Source: Planctomycetota bacterium (GTDB lineage Bacteria; Planctomycetota; Phycisphaerae; Tepidisphaerales; Tepidisphaeraceae). Taken from it: a stretch of 15,107 nucleotides of DNA. The translations under genes and the position numbers were made by a program. The notes under the pieces were generated by a model. It was not told where the DNA came from. It ran no database searches and worked only from the letters and a program-made list of their open reading frames with translations. Shown one piece after another: positions 1 to 7,495 of the stretch; within the stretch, counting starts at the first letter, position 1, and the number at the start of each line of letters is the position of its first letter. The DNA is taken from contig JAEZED010000122.1 in assembly GCA_023417885.1 (NCBI GenBank), forward strand, positions 1-15,107, given 5' to 3'.

Positions 1-65
1 GTCTCTTCGTCTCTTGCCTCTGCCCTTCGTCGCTCCGTCTCTTCGTCGCTTCGTCGCTCTCCCTC
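1..65. repeat. Tandem tract of the CTTCGTCGCT (AGCGACGAAG) family
   Basis: The window opens with a pyrimidine-rich tract built from degenerate copies of a roughly 9-bp unit (CTTCGTCGC, reverse complement GCGACGAAG), with variants such as CTCCGTCTC and CTTCGTCTC. The same unit recurs at 771-876, 1606-1640 and 3623-3667. It ends about 50 bp upstream of the first gene. The tract runs off the window edge, so its full length and what lies upstream are unknown. Confidence 0.8.
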
Positions 66-114
66 ATGCCTTCTTCTGCAAGACTCGCCGCCTCCATGGC
101 CGATAAGGCGAAAC

Positions 115-1443
115 ATGGAGACTGACCAGCGTCCGATCGTCACGGGGGAAATCGTCGCGGCACGTGCACTGCCTTCCGAAGCGCTTTCGGCTGCGCCCGC
201 GGGCGCCGCGGGGCCGATCGTGCCGCGCACGAGCGTGCGCATCCGCCCGGCGACGCAGGAGGATCTTCCCTTCATCGACGCCCTCCAGAAGGCCGACTCC
301 GCCTCCCTCGGCTTCCTCCCGCGCATGGCGCTGAAGGGCAAGATCGACGCGCAGCAGGTGCTCGTTGCGGAGAGGCACGAAGGCACGGAGGCACCGGGGC
401 ACGAAGGCGCCGGAACCGGAAGCCAAGGCCGCGCATCATCCTCTGACACTTCGTGCCTCAGCGAAGGCGAAGCCGGAGCGCGTGCCTCCGTGACTTCGTG
501 CCGTCCGATCGGCTACCTCATCGCCGCCGATCGCTACTTCCGGCGGGACGAGGTGGGATACATCACGCAGATCAATGTCGTGCCGGAATATCGGCGCTCG
601 CTCGTCGCCGCGGCGCTGCTCCAGGCGCAGTTCGACCGCAGCGCCTACGGATGCCGCCTCTATTCATGCTGGTGCGCCCAGGACCTGGCCGCCAACGCGT
701 TCTGGGAGGCGATGGGTTTTGTTCCCATCGCGTTCCGCACGGGGAGCAGGAAGGGGAAGAGGGTGGCAAAGAGCGACGAAGCGACGAAGAGACGGAGCGA
801 CGAAGGGGGCAGAGCAGATCTCACCTCCGAATCCGACCCCTCCGTCGCTTCGTCGCTACGTCGCTCCGTCGCTTCCGCGCGCATCCACATCTTCTGGCAG
901 AAGCGCATCCGCCCTGGCGACGAGACGACGCCCTGGTGGTATCCGAGCAAGACGGGCGGCGGCGAGCTGCGCGAGGACCGGCTGGTCTTTCCCATTCCCC
1001 CCGGCGTGAGCTGGCGCGATGTGCTGCCGGTCGTCCTGCCGGGCGAGTCGCCCGAGTCGCAGGCCGCCCGCGCGGCGCCGCGCAAGCGGCGGCGGGTGAA
1101 GAAGCTCGTCCCCCAGGTCGTCAAGAAGCCGCGCGGCCCGCGCATGCCCGGCGGGCTCTGGTTCGCCGACGACCTCATCGAGGTAACGGAGATGGTCGAG
1201 GTCTGGGTGGACGCCGAGGAGTCCGCCGACGGCGAGTCCACCGCGCTCGCGGCGTCGAAGCCGACAATCGACCCGCGCCTCGTCGAGATGGCCCGCGAGC
1301 TGCGCGACCGCTGGGCCGAACACGCCGCCACCCTCGTCGCCCCACCCGCGAAGCACGACCTCCGCCGCGCACTCCCGGGGGGCGACACGACCACCGACAC
1401 CATCACAACGCCCGAGCCCCGCGCGCTTCCCAAGGCGGCCTGA
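115..1443 (+). CDS. GNAT-like N-acetyltransferase with two repeat-derived insertions
   Basis: The 442-aa product looks like a GNAT-fold acetyltransferase plus a basic C-terminal extension. Residues ~40-86 (VRIRPATQEDLPFIDAL and onward) match the usual first strand and helix. Residues 130-205 carry the core, with the INVVPEYRR strand followed by the LVAAALL helix and the ANAFWEAMGFVPIAF end. The acetyl-CoA loop is degenerate: the Gly residues of the Q/RxxGxG/A motif are absent (RRSLVAA), so activity is uncertain. Residues ~87-129 and ~219-255 are low-complexity segments encoded by inverted-repeat DNA and interrupt otherwise continuous GNAT sequence. Residues 256-442, starting RIHIFWQKRIRPGDE and including a Lys/Arg cluster near 328-345, have no function I recognise. 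The ATG at 115 is the first start after the upstream repeat and has no strong Shine-Dalgarno. Substrate is unknown. The stop is followed 10 bp later by another repeat. Confidence 0.7.
   Translation: METDQRPIVTGEIVAARALPSEALSAAPAGAAGPIVPRTSVRIRPATQEDLPFIDALQKADSASLGFLPRMALKGKIDAQQVLVAERHEGTEAPGHEGAGTGSQGRASSSDTSCLSEGEAGARASVTSCRPIGYLIAADRYFRRDEVGYITQINVVPEYRRSLVAAALLQAQFDRSAYGCRLYSCWCAQDLAANAFWEAMGFVPIAFRTGSRKGKRVAKSDEATKRRSDEGGRADLTSESDPSVASSLRRSVASARIHIFWQKRIRPGDETTPWWYPSKTGGGELREDRLVFPIPPGVSWRDVLPVVLPGESPESQAARAAPRKRRRVKKLVPQVVKKPRGPRMPGGLWFADDLIEVTEMVEVWVDAEESADGESTALAASKPTIDPRLVEMARELRDRWAEHAATLVAPPAKHDLRRALPGGDTTTDTITTPEPRALPKAA
373..501 (+). repeat. In-frame inverted-repeat insertion 1 in the GNAT gene
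   Basis: This is a 129-bp (43-codon) segment between the conserved VLVAE and RPIGYL strands. The left arm 374-395 and right arm 481-502 are complementary at 20 of 22 positions. The left side is a period-8 tract of CACGAAGG-type units. An inner pair (GGGGCACGAAGG near 397 and CACTTCGTGCC near 448) adds more pairing. No stop or frameshift is introduced. The encoded peptide is rich in Gly, Ser, Ala and Glu. Confidence 0.8.
769..879 (+). repeat. In-frame inverted-repeat insertion 2 in the GNAT gene
   Basis: This is a 111-bp (37-codon) segment between TGSRKGKR and ARIHIFWQ. The left arm starting at 772 (AGCGACGAAGCGACGAAG and onward) pairs with the right arm ending at 875 at about 31 of 36 positions, with a ~30-bp loop. 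The unit has a 9-bp period, so each repeat adds exactly three codons. It belongs to the same family as the tracts at 1-65 and 3623-3667. Confidence 0.8.
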
Positions 1444-1453
1444 GCGCCGGAAG

Positions 1454-1477
1454 TCACGAAGGCACGAAGGCACGAAG
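1454..1477 (+). repeat. Three tandem (T/G)CACGAAG units after the GNAT stop
   Basis: Three consecutive 8-bp units (TCACGAAG, GCACGAAG, GCACGAAG) begin 10 bp after the TGA at 1441-1443. They are the same period-8 family as the left arm of the first GNAT insertion. The tract lies in the 110-bp gap between two convergent genes, so it could contribute to transcript ends, although no T-run is visible. Confidence 0.75.
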
Positions 1478-1553
1478 ACGACTCCCCCTGAGCCGCGGCA
1501 CCGCTGTGCGGCAGGAAAGGAAAGGGGAAAGAGGAGGTTGGGAAGGGGGGAAG

Positions 1554-3452
1554 TCAGGAGGGGGAAGGTTCCAGACCAGCGGCACGCCGTGCCGCGGCTT
1601 CCGCCACTTCGTCGCTCTCCGCGACTTCTTCGCTCTCCGGCCGCTTTGTGTCTTTCAGGAGAATCGCCACCCCAACCGTCGCCGCCGTCAGCGAGGCGAG
1701 GAAGATCGCGATCTTCGCCGCCGCGAAGTCCGACGCATCCGGAAAGGCCGCGCCCGCGATGAACAGCGACATCGTGAAGCCGATGCCCCCCAGCGCCCCC
1801 GCGCCGGCCATCTGACGCCATGTGTAAGCGTCCGGCTTGTCCGCAACCCCGGCCTTTACCGACAGCCACGCCGCCACCAGGAGGCCGATCGGCTTGCCCG
1901 CGACCAGCCCCAGGATGATCGCCAGCATCAGGCGTCCGTGCCCCGCGAACACGTCGAGCGTGATGGTCACGCCCGCGTTCGCCAGCGCAAAGATCGGCAG
2001 CGCGACGTAACTCGACCATGGCTCGACATACCGCAGCAACCGGTCGGCGGGGGACTCGAGGCGATCGTGAATCGCGTCCAGCGCCTCCAGCGCCGGCTCG
2101 GAAGGCCCGGTCCACATCCCCTCCTCGGCGCGCCGCTCTTCTTCGTGGATGACCGACGCCGCCTGCGCCATCAGCGCCTTGAGGTTCACGGGCGGGCGCG
2201 TCGGGATGAGCACCGCCATGATGACGGCGGCGAGCGTGGCATGCAGCCCTGCCTCGTGCAGCATGAACCAGAGCACTACGGCGCACACGGCATACGGCAG
2301 GGCGCGGTAGACGCCGAAGCGGTTGAGCGCCGCGGCCGCCCCTGTCACGACCGCCCCGGCCAGCAGGTAGCCGTAGTGGATCTCGCCGGTATAGAAAAGC
2401 GCGATGACAAGGATTGCGACGATGTCGTCGATGATGACCGCCGCTGTGAGGAAGACGCGCAGCTCGATCGGCACGCGCCGCCCCAGAAGCACGATCAGCG
2501 CGACCGCGAAGGCTGTGTCCGTCCCGATAGGGATACCCCACCCATGCTTCAGCCCAGGCGGGGCGATGAGCCCGTAGATGACCGCCGGCAGAGCAATCCC
2601 GCCGAACGCCGCCAGCACCGGCAGCGCGCCGGATCGGAAAGTCGACAAATGCCCGACGGTGAACTCCCGCTTGATCTCCAGCCCGACGACAAAGAAGAAG
2701 ACGGTCAGCAGGCCGTGGTTCACCCAGTCGAGCAACGTGAGCGACAGTGCCTCCGACCCCCACTGCACGCCGGCCGTCATCTCCCACAGCCGGGCGAAGG
2801 CGCCCGCCGCCGGTGAGTTGCTCAGCACCAGCGCCAGCACCGTCGCCAGCGCCAGCAGCAGCCCCGAGGCCGGCCCCCAGCGCACAAACGTGTGCGCCGC
2901 AGACTGAACGCGGTGGCCGAGCGAACCGAGCATCGCCTCGGCCAGCGAGGCCTCGTCCCATGTGCCGGTGTAGCGACGGCCGTTGATGAAGAAGGCTGGC
3001 GTGACCCGCAGCCCGATGCGCATGGCGTTGGCCACGTCCTCGCGCACCCGTTCCTGTGCGGCGAGGAAGGCCGGTTCGTGGCTCCCGTCCCGCGGTACGT
3101 TGAGCAGCCAGGCGAGCTTCCCGAGGTCTCCTTCGGCGAAGACCGGCCCGCGGTCCATCAGCGCCTCGTGCATGGCCCAGAAGTTGCCCGTCGTCTCCGC
3201 GGTGTACTCCGCCAGCTCGGCAGCGCGCAGGGCGCTCTCGTCGCCGGGCACCGGCAGGTGCCGAAACACGTATCGCATCCGGTCGCCGAACTTCGCGCGG
3301 AGCTGGGTGATGACGGCGTGTACGTCATGACACCGTGGGCAGGCATAGCTGCCGTACTCCACGAGCGTCACCTCCGCGTCAGGCGGGCCGACGACATGGT
3401 CACGCGCCGGGTCAACGGCGGGATCGAGGTAGAAGGGTCGCATCTCGTCCAT
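1554..3452 (-). CDS. nhaA: DsbA-like thioredoxin domain fused to NhaA Na+/H+ antiporter
   Basis: The 632-aa protein has two parts. Residues ~8-180 form a DsbA/thioredoxin-like domain with a CPRC active site (C38, C41), the following helix, and the cis-proline motif RVTPAFFING (P152). Residues ~190-600 are an NhaA antiporter: GWGIPIGTDTAFAVALIVLLG, the paired aspartates of AAVIIDDIVAI (D342, D343, equivalent to E. coli D163/D164) and AGKPIGLLVAAW, which holds the conserved lysine. NhaA exchanges 2 H+ for Na+ across the inner membrane. There is no N-terminal signal peptide, so the redox domain is probably cytoplasmic unless topology differs. DsbA-NhaA fusions are, as I recall, known in several phyla. 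The last ~30 residues are unlike NhaA and are encoded by the dispersed repeat at 1577-1640. It is convergent with the GNAT gene. The ATG at 3452 lacks a clear Shine-Dalgarno; Met4 is an alternative. Confidence 0.93.
   Translation of the reverse strand: MDEMRPFYLDPAVDPARDHVVGPPDAEVTLVEYGSYACPRCHDVHAVITQLRAKFGDRMRYVFRHLPVPGDESALRAAELAEYTAETTGNFWAMHEALMDRGPVFAEGDLGKLAWLLNVPRDGSHEPAFLAAQERVREDVANAMRIGLRVTPAFFINGRRYTGTWDEASLAEAMLGSLGHRVQSAAHTFVRWGPASGLLLALATVLALVLSNSPAAGAFARLWEMTAGVQWGSEALSLTLLDWVNHGLLTVFFFVVGLEIKREFTVGHLSTFRSGALPVLAAFGGIALPAVIYGLIAPPGLKHGWGIPIGTDTAFAVALIVLLGRRVPIELRVFLTAAVIIDDIVAILVIALFYTGEIHYGYLLAGAVVTGAAAALNRFGVYRALPYAVCAVVLWFMLHEAGLHATLAAVIMAVLIPTRPPVNLKALMAQAASVIHEEERRAEEGMWTGPSEPALEALDAIHDRLESPADRLLRYVEPWSSYVALPIFALANAGVTITLDVFAGHGRLMLAIILGLVAGKPIGLLVAAWLSVKAGVADKPDAYTWRQMAGAGALGGIGFTMSLFIAGAAFPDASDFAAAKIAIFLASLTAATVGVAILLKDTKRPESEEVAESDEVAEAAARRAAGLEPSPS
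1577..1640. repeat. Composite repeat: GGCACGCCGTGCC palindrome plus CTTCGTCGCT tract
   Basis: A near-perfect palindrome at 1577-1597 (core CGGCACGCCGTGCCG) is followed by CTTCCG and then degenerate CTTCGTCGC units to 1640. The whole block has a second copy at 3597-3667. Here it lies inside the 3' end of the DsbA-NhaA gene and encodes its C-terminal tail. A related element, CCGCGGCACCG, sits at 1493-1503 in inverted orientation. Confidence 0.8.
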
Positions 3453-3669
3453 GGGCCGAGCATGCTATGACGCGTGATGGATGCAGGTGGATGGCAGTTG
3501 GGGAGAGGCGCCGGACATATGCCCGTCATCGCCTCCAACTTCAGTCTCCCGTTTCCCCCGTCTCTCCGCCCCTGCGTCGCCACACACGCTCGCAGACAGC
3601 GGCACGCCGTGCCGCGGATTCCGACCCTTCGTCGCTTCGTCGCTTCGTCTCTCCGTCGCTCTCCGCCAC
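3453..3669. other. Intergenic region between nhaA start and GH43 stop
   Basis: This 217-bp region separates two minus-strand genes. It must hold the nhaA promoter only if that lies at 3453 upward, but I cannot define -35/-10 boxes with confidence. The upper part (about 3540-3667) is pyrimidine-rich and includes the second copy of the composite repeat. No small gene is supported. Confidence 0.5.
3597..3667. repeat. Second copy of the palindrome plus CTTCGTCGCT composite repeat
   Basis: Positions 3597-3617 repeat the 21-bp palindrome block of 1577-1597 exactly. This is followed by ATTCCG and a longer tract of CTTCGTCGCTTCGTCGCTTC-type units to 3667. Read on the minus strand, the tract starts directly after the GH43 stop codon (TAG at 3672-3670), so repeat and gene end abut. 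Confidence 0.85.
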
Positions 3670-5385
3670 CTACTTCCCCTTCACCTCGACGTCGTCAAAG
3701 CTGGCCAGCGTGTCGACGACGCGCAGGCCGACCTGGCCCTCGGTGTAGTCCTCGTCTTCGAAGCGCAGCACCGTTTCCCCGTCCAGCCGGACGGTGAAAC
3801 GGGAGCCGTTGGCTTCGACGGACAGGCGGTGGTCGGTGGCCGTCTCGATCGGGGCGCCGGCGCGGGCGAGTTCGATCCAGCGCGTGCCGTCGGTCTTGCC
3901 GGCGACGACGAGGTCGGTGCCCGGCACGATGCCCACGAAGTAACCTTTCTGCGCGTCGTACCCGACGGCGGGGTGCTGCACGCGGAGCATGATCCCCGCG
4001 TCGGCCTCGCCCGCCTCGACGCGCACGCTCGCACTCACCGTGCCGTCCGCGAAGGCGAGGTTCTTCAGCAGCGCCTTCTCGCCGCCGCGGTAGATGTTCA
4101 CGGGCTCGCGCGGCTTCACGCCAAGGAAGAGCCGGCCGTCGCGCTGCCCGACGTACTGCTGGTGGCCGAAATATTGCCAGCGCTGGCGGAAGGGCTCGGT
4201 GAAGTCGTCGCGCACCGGCGCGTCCAACGGCTCCCCGGCGACGGGCGGCTGCCCCGAGGGAAGGGGCAGCGGGTTGCCGGGCGCCGGGGGCGTGCCGAAG
4301 TCGGGCAGGCCGTCATCGCCCCAGGTGAAGGGCTTGGCATGCACCGCGCGCCGCCACCCCGGCTGGCGATCGACCTTGGCGTGGTAGAGCATCCACTCCT
4401 CGCTGCCGTCGGGTGATGTGATGAAGGTGCAGTGGGCCGTTCCCAGCGCGAGATCCGTCGGCGAGAAGACGGGTTCGGGGTGCTTCTTCCAGTCGGCGGG
4501 ATTCATCGGATCGCCGGCCGGCGCAAGCTCGAGCATCCCGAGCTTGTAGCTGGGCTGCCACGAGCCGCTGGCGGAGTAGATGATGAAGGTGCGTCCGTCG
4601 CGCTGGAGGACCTGCGGCGCCTCGTGCAGGCCGCGTCCGGCTGCGTTCTCGTCGACGCGCTCCCATAGGTGGTCGTCGTTGTCGGCGAGGCGAACGCGGT
4701 TGCTGGAGATCGTCCACGGGTCGCTCATCGTGGCGATGTAGAGATACTGGATGTCCTGGTGATCCGCCCAGCCGCTCCAGACGTGGTAGAGCTGGCCATT
4801 CAACTCGAGCGGCACGCCGTCGATCGCCCAGCGGTTGTTCGTCTTCCCGGCGAGGTCGTCGCCGGTGTAGAGCTCGGCCTTGAAGTGGTACTGTCCCTGC
4901 GGGTCGTCCCCCTCGCTTTCGAGGACGATCATCCGGTGGTTTTCGTTCCTGCCGTCAGACGCGGCGACGTAGGCATACCAGCGCTCGCCGATGCGGTGGA
5001 TTTCCGGAGCCCAGATCTGCCGCGAGTGGGGGCCTTCCTCCGGCGCGCGCCAGATGATGGCCTTCTCGCCCAGGTCGGTCAGCGTGCGCGAGCGGTAGAC
5101 GGCGATGCCCCGGTTGGCCTCGCTCTGGGTGGTGTAGTAGTAGCCGTCGTGCTGCACGACCCACGGGTCGGCGCCCTCGAAGATCGGGTTGACGAAGCTC
5201 GTGCGCCAGTCGGCGCGGGCGGGCGATGTCGCCAGCGGCTGGGCGCGCGGCTCCGTCGTCGGCGGACCATCCTGCACGCTGCCGGGGGCGGCGCAGGCAA
5301 ACGGGGCCGCGAGCATGGTCGCGAGCAGGGCGGCGGGGGAGATCAGTCGGTGCATCGGGAACGGATTCATGGTCGGGGCAATCAT
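3670..5385 (-). CDS. Secreted GH43 glycosidase with C-terminal beta-sandwich domain
   Basis: The 571-aa protein resembles GH43 five-bladed propeller enzymes, which include alpha-L-arabinofuranosidases and beta-xylosidases. The three expected acids are visible: base D73 in NPIFEGADPWVV, pKa-modulating D189 in RWAIDGVPL and acid E255 in LHEAPQVL. The propeller ends near residue ~370. Residues ~395-571 (DDFTEPFRQRWQYFG to the end) look like a LamG/DUF1080-type beta-sandwich, possibly a carbohydrate-binding module. A signal peptide is clear from MHRLISPAALLATML onward, with cleavage near FACAA. The ATG at 5385 overlaps the GH97 stop as ATGA, which suggests translational coupling; Met6 (5370) or Met11 (5355) would give shorter, more standard signal peptides. 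Its job here is probably removal of arabinosyl or xylosyl units from hemicellulose; the exact substrate cannot be read from the sequence. A dispersed repeat follows the stop immediately. Confidence 0.88.
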   Translation of the reverse strand: MIAPTMNPFPMHRLISPAALLATMLAAPFACAAPGSVQDGPPTTEPRAQPLATSPARADWRTSFVNPIFEGADPWVVQHDGYYYTTQSEANRGIAVYRSRTLTDLGEKAIIWRAPEEGPHSRQIWAPEIHRIGERWYAYVAASDGRNENHRMIVLESEGDDPQGQYHFKAELYTGDDLAGKTNNRWAIDGVPLELNGQLYHVWSGWADHQDIQYLYIATMSDPWTISSNRVRLADNDDHLWERVDENAAGRGLHEAPQVLQRDGRTFIIYSASGSWQPSYKLGMLELAPAGDPMNPADWKKHPEPVFSPTDLALGTAHCTFITSPDGSEEWMLYHAKVDRQPGWRRAVHAKPFTWGDDGLPDFGTPPAPGNPLPLPSGQPPVAGEPLDAPVRDDFTEPFRQRWQYFGHQQYVGQRDGRLFLGVKPREPVNIYRGGEKALLKNLAFADGTVSASVRVEAGEADAGIMLRVQHPAVGYDAQKGYFVGIVPGTDLVVAGKTDGTRWIELARAGAPIETATDHRLSVEANGSRFTVRLDGETVLRFEDEDYTEGQVGLRVVDTLASFDDVEVKGK

Positions 5386-7463
5386 TGGCCGGCAGGAGCG
5401 GGCGCGATGCGCATCACGAAACCGCCCGCGGGCGCTAGAGGGAGGGCGAGCGTGTCGTCCGCGGTCACGGCCTGCTGCTCGCGCACGACGCCGGCCGGCT
5501 GATAGGCCGCATCCGGGTCATCGCGCCACGTCTTGGCGATGAAGTCGCCTTCGCCGAGGAATGACAGCGGCACCTCGAGCGTGCGGGCCTGGCCGTCGGT
5601 CATGGCGCCGACGTACCAGTCGCTCCCGCTGCGGCGGGCAATGATGATGTAGTCTCCGACGCGGCCGGCAAGGTAGCGCGTCTCGTCCCATGCCACCGGC
5701 ACCTCGCCCAGGAACTCGATTCCGCCGCCGGCCTCGTAGGCCTGCGGATAGTCGCCCACCATCGGCAGGTAGTTCTCGTAGACGACGAACATCGCCAGCT
5801 GGTGGCAGACGGTGCCGATCATCTCCGGCCCGCGCCAGATCGGGCGGTAGGCCGCCTCCGTCGTCGTGCGCAGGATGCCCTGGTGATAGTCGAGCGGCCC
5901 TGCGAGCATGCGGGTGAAGGGGACCGTCACGTTCTGCTCCGGCGTGCAGCCGAAGCGGAAGCCCTTGTTGTGCTCGAGGTTGAAGACCGCCTCGTAGTTC
6001 AGCAGGTTCGGCCAGGTCCGCCGGATGCCGGTCGGCTTGAAGGAGCCGTGGAAGTTGACGGTGAGCCTGTGTTTCGCCGCCTTCTCGAGGATCTCGTGGT
6101 AGATGCCGACCATCTCCTGGTCGTCGCGATCCATGAAATCGATCATCACCCCACTGATGCCCATCTTCTCGTAGGCTGCGAAGGCCTCGTCGATCTGCGG
6201 CATCAGGGCCTTCCAGTGGAGCCAGACGCGGATGCCAACACTCTTCTCCTTCGCATAGCGCAGCACCTCGGGCAGGTCCAGCCCCGGGCGGGCGGTGGTG
6301 ATGTCGACAGGCCCTTCGGGAAAGAGCGGCCCGCCGTACCACGCGCCCTCCTCCTCGCGCCCGTCGAGCGAGTGGTACTCGATGCCATTGGCGGCGCAGA
6401 AGTCGATGTAGTGCTTCATCGTCGCCGTGTTCAATCCCGGCTCGAAGCCCAGGTCATGGCCGACGTAGCCGTTGAGCCACGGGAAGCTGATCTTCCCGGG
6501 CCGGATCCACGAGGTGTCCGCGATGCGGCTGGGGCGCGAGAGGTTCAGCAGCAGGTTCGACTCCACCAGGTCGCCGACATCCTCTCCGACCATCACGACG
6601 CGCCACGGCGAGACGTGCGGCGCCTTTCCCTTCACACGCGCCTCACCCTGCCCCGGCAGCGGAGACAGCGACGACACCAGCCGGCCCGGCTGCTCAGGCG
6701 CGCCCGCGAGGTACATCCCGGCCCAGTCCACCAGGTCCGCCTCCGCGATCGCCAGCGCCAGGCCGTCCTCGTACTCCAGCAGCAGTGGGAGGCCCGCCAG
6801 CGCCGTCGGCGTGATCTCGTCCAGCCGCGACGGGACGTACAGGTCCTCGTACGGCGTCGTGTAGCTGTTCAGCGGGAGCACCCACGCCACGGGATTACCC
6901 GCGACGTCGAACGTCACGCGCTCGTCGATGATCGTGAAATCGGACATCGCCGGCTGCGCCGGGATGCGCCAGCGGAGGGCGGCGCCGTCGTCGTAGGCGC
7001 GGAGGACCAGCTCGATCTGCCGCCCGGGCGCCGCCGCCTCCTCCAGCAGGATCGTCGTCTCCCCATAGTGATCGCGGGCCGTGCTGCTCTTGCCGACGGG
7101 CACGCTCCACGTGGCATCGTGCGAACGGGTCGAGACGTCGCGGATGCGCAGGTCGCCGAGCCGGCCACCTTCCCTGAAAATCATCCCGAGCTTCGAAGGC
7201 CCGACGAGCACGCGCTGCCCCCGGCGGATCGTGTAGACCGGTGCCAGGCCCTCTTCCGGCGTCTCCACCAGGCGCAGCTCCACCGACAGCGAGCCATCGG
7301 GGGAGGTCTGGACGATCGCCCGCTCCTGCGCCGCATCCGGCCGCGACGCCGGCGCGGGCGACGCGATCAGCAGCGCCAGCAGGATCAGCAGGCGGCGCGG
7401 ACCAGCGGCCCGGTCGGCGCCTGGGCGAAGGCGATCGGGATGGCACCACTCGTGAACCTGCAC
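5382..7463 (-). CDS. Secreted GH97 alpha-glycosidase, retaining (alpha-galactosidase-like) type
   Basis: With a GTG start at 7463 the product is 693 aa. An N-terminal hydrophobic stretch (RRLLILLALLIASPAPA) is a signal peptide. Residues ~45-320 form the GH97 N-terminal beta-sandwich, then a TIM barrel (ISFPWLNGYVGHDLGF, then GIRVWLHWKALMP) and a C-terminal sandwich from ~595. The motif SGVMIDFMDRDDQ supplies D442, matching the nucleophile of retaining GH97 enzymes. NFHGSFKPTGIRRTWPN has Gly (473) where inverting SusB has the base Glu508, and E497 lies 24 residues further on, the spacing to the SusB acid Glu532 as I remember it. So a retaining enzyme acting on alpha-galactosides or similar is likely. 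No ATG exists between the signal peptide and kdgA; an ATG at 7553 would overlap kdgA by 58 bp. It is followed by coupled GH43. Confidence 0.88.
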   Translation of the reverse strand: MQVHEWCHPDRLRPGADRAAGPRRLLILLALLIASPAPASRPDAAQERAIVQTSPDGSLSVELRLVETPEEGLAPVYTIRRGQRVLVGPSKLGMIFREGGRLGDLRIRDVSTRSHDATWSVPVGKSSTARDHYGETTILLEEAAAPGRQIELVLRAYDDGAALRWRIPAQPAMSDFTIIDERVTFDVAGNPVAWVLPLNSYTTPYEDLYVPSRLDEITPTALAGLPLLLEYEDGLALAIAEADLVDWAGMYLAGAPEQPGRLVSSLSPLPGQGEARVKGKAPHVSPWRVVMVGEDVGDLVESNLLLNLSRPSRIADTSWIRPGKISFPWLNGYVGHDLGFEPGLNTATMKHYIDFCAANGIEYHSLDGREEEGAWYGGPLFPEGPVDITTARPGLDLPEVLRYAKEKSVGIRVWLHWKALMPQIDEAFAAYEKMGISGVMIDFMDRDDQEMVGIYHEILEKAAKHRLTVNFHGSFKPTGIRRTWPNLLNYEAVFNLEHNKGFRFGCTPEQNVTVPFTRMLAGPLDYHQGILRTTTEAAYRPIWRGPEMIGTVCHQLAMFVVYENYLPMVGDYPQAYEAGGGIEFLGEVPVAWDETRYLAGRVGDYIIIARRSGSDWYVGAMTDGQARTLEVPLSFLGEGDFIAKTWRDDPDAAYQPAGVVREQQAVTADDTLALPLAPAGGFVMRIAPAPAGQ

Positions 7464-7485
7464 TACGCTCAGAAGCCTAGTGCAG
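7458..7485. promoter_or_regulatory. Candidate operator: perfect 8-bp inverted repeat between GH97 and kdgA
   Basis: CTGCACTA at 7458-7465 and TAGTGCAG at 7478-7485 are exact reverse complements separated by 12 bp. The element ends 10 bp before the kdgA ATG and covers the likely GTG start of GH97. It is the only conspicuous dyad in the short divergent gap, so one regulator could control both directions. This is inference; no binding data can be seen. Confidence 0.5.
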
Positions 7486-7495
7486 ACCCGCAGCC

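Noticed and set aside
1..1640. Repeated 8- and 9-bp units that could suggest a CRISPR array
   Set aside because: Units are contiguous or degenerate, without regular unique spacers, and no cas gene is present.
453..2816. Long plus-strand open frame (787 codons) across the GNAT gene and antisense to DsbA-NhaA
   Set aside because: It is Arg/Pro/His-rich with no recognisable domain and overlaps two well-supported genes; it is a product of high GC content.
856..2961. Long minus-strand open frame (701 codons) in another phase of the DsbA-NhaA region
   Set aside because: Composition is Gly/Arg/Ala-rich and it overlaps the true antiporter frame, whose motifs are intact.
6554..6564. GGTTCGACTCC, resembling a tRNA T-arm
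   Set aside because: It lies inside the GH97 coding frame and no matching anticodon arm or acceptor stem could be found around it.
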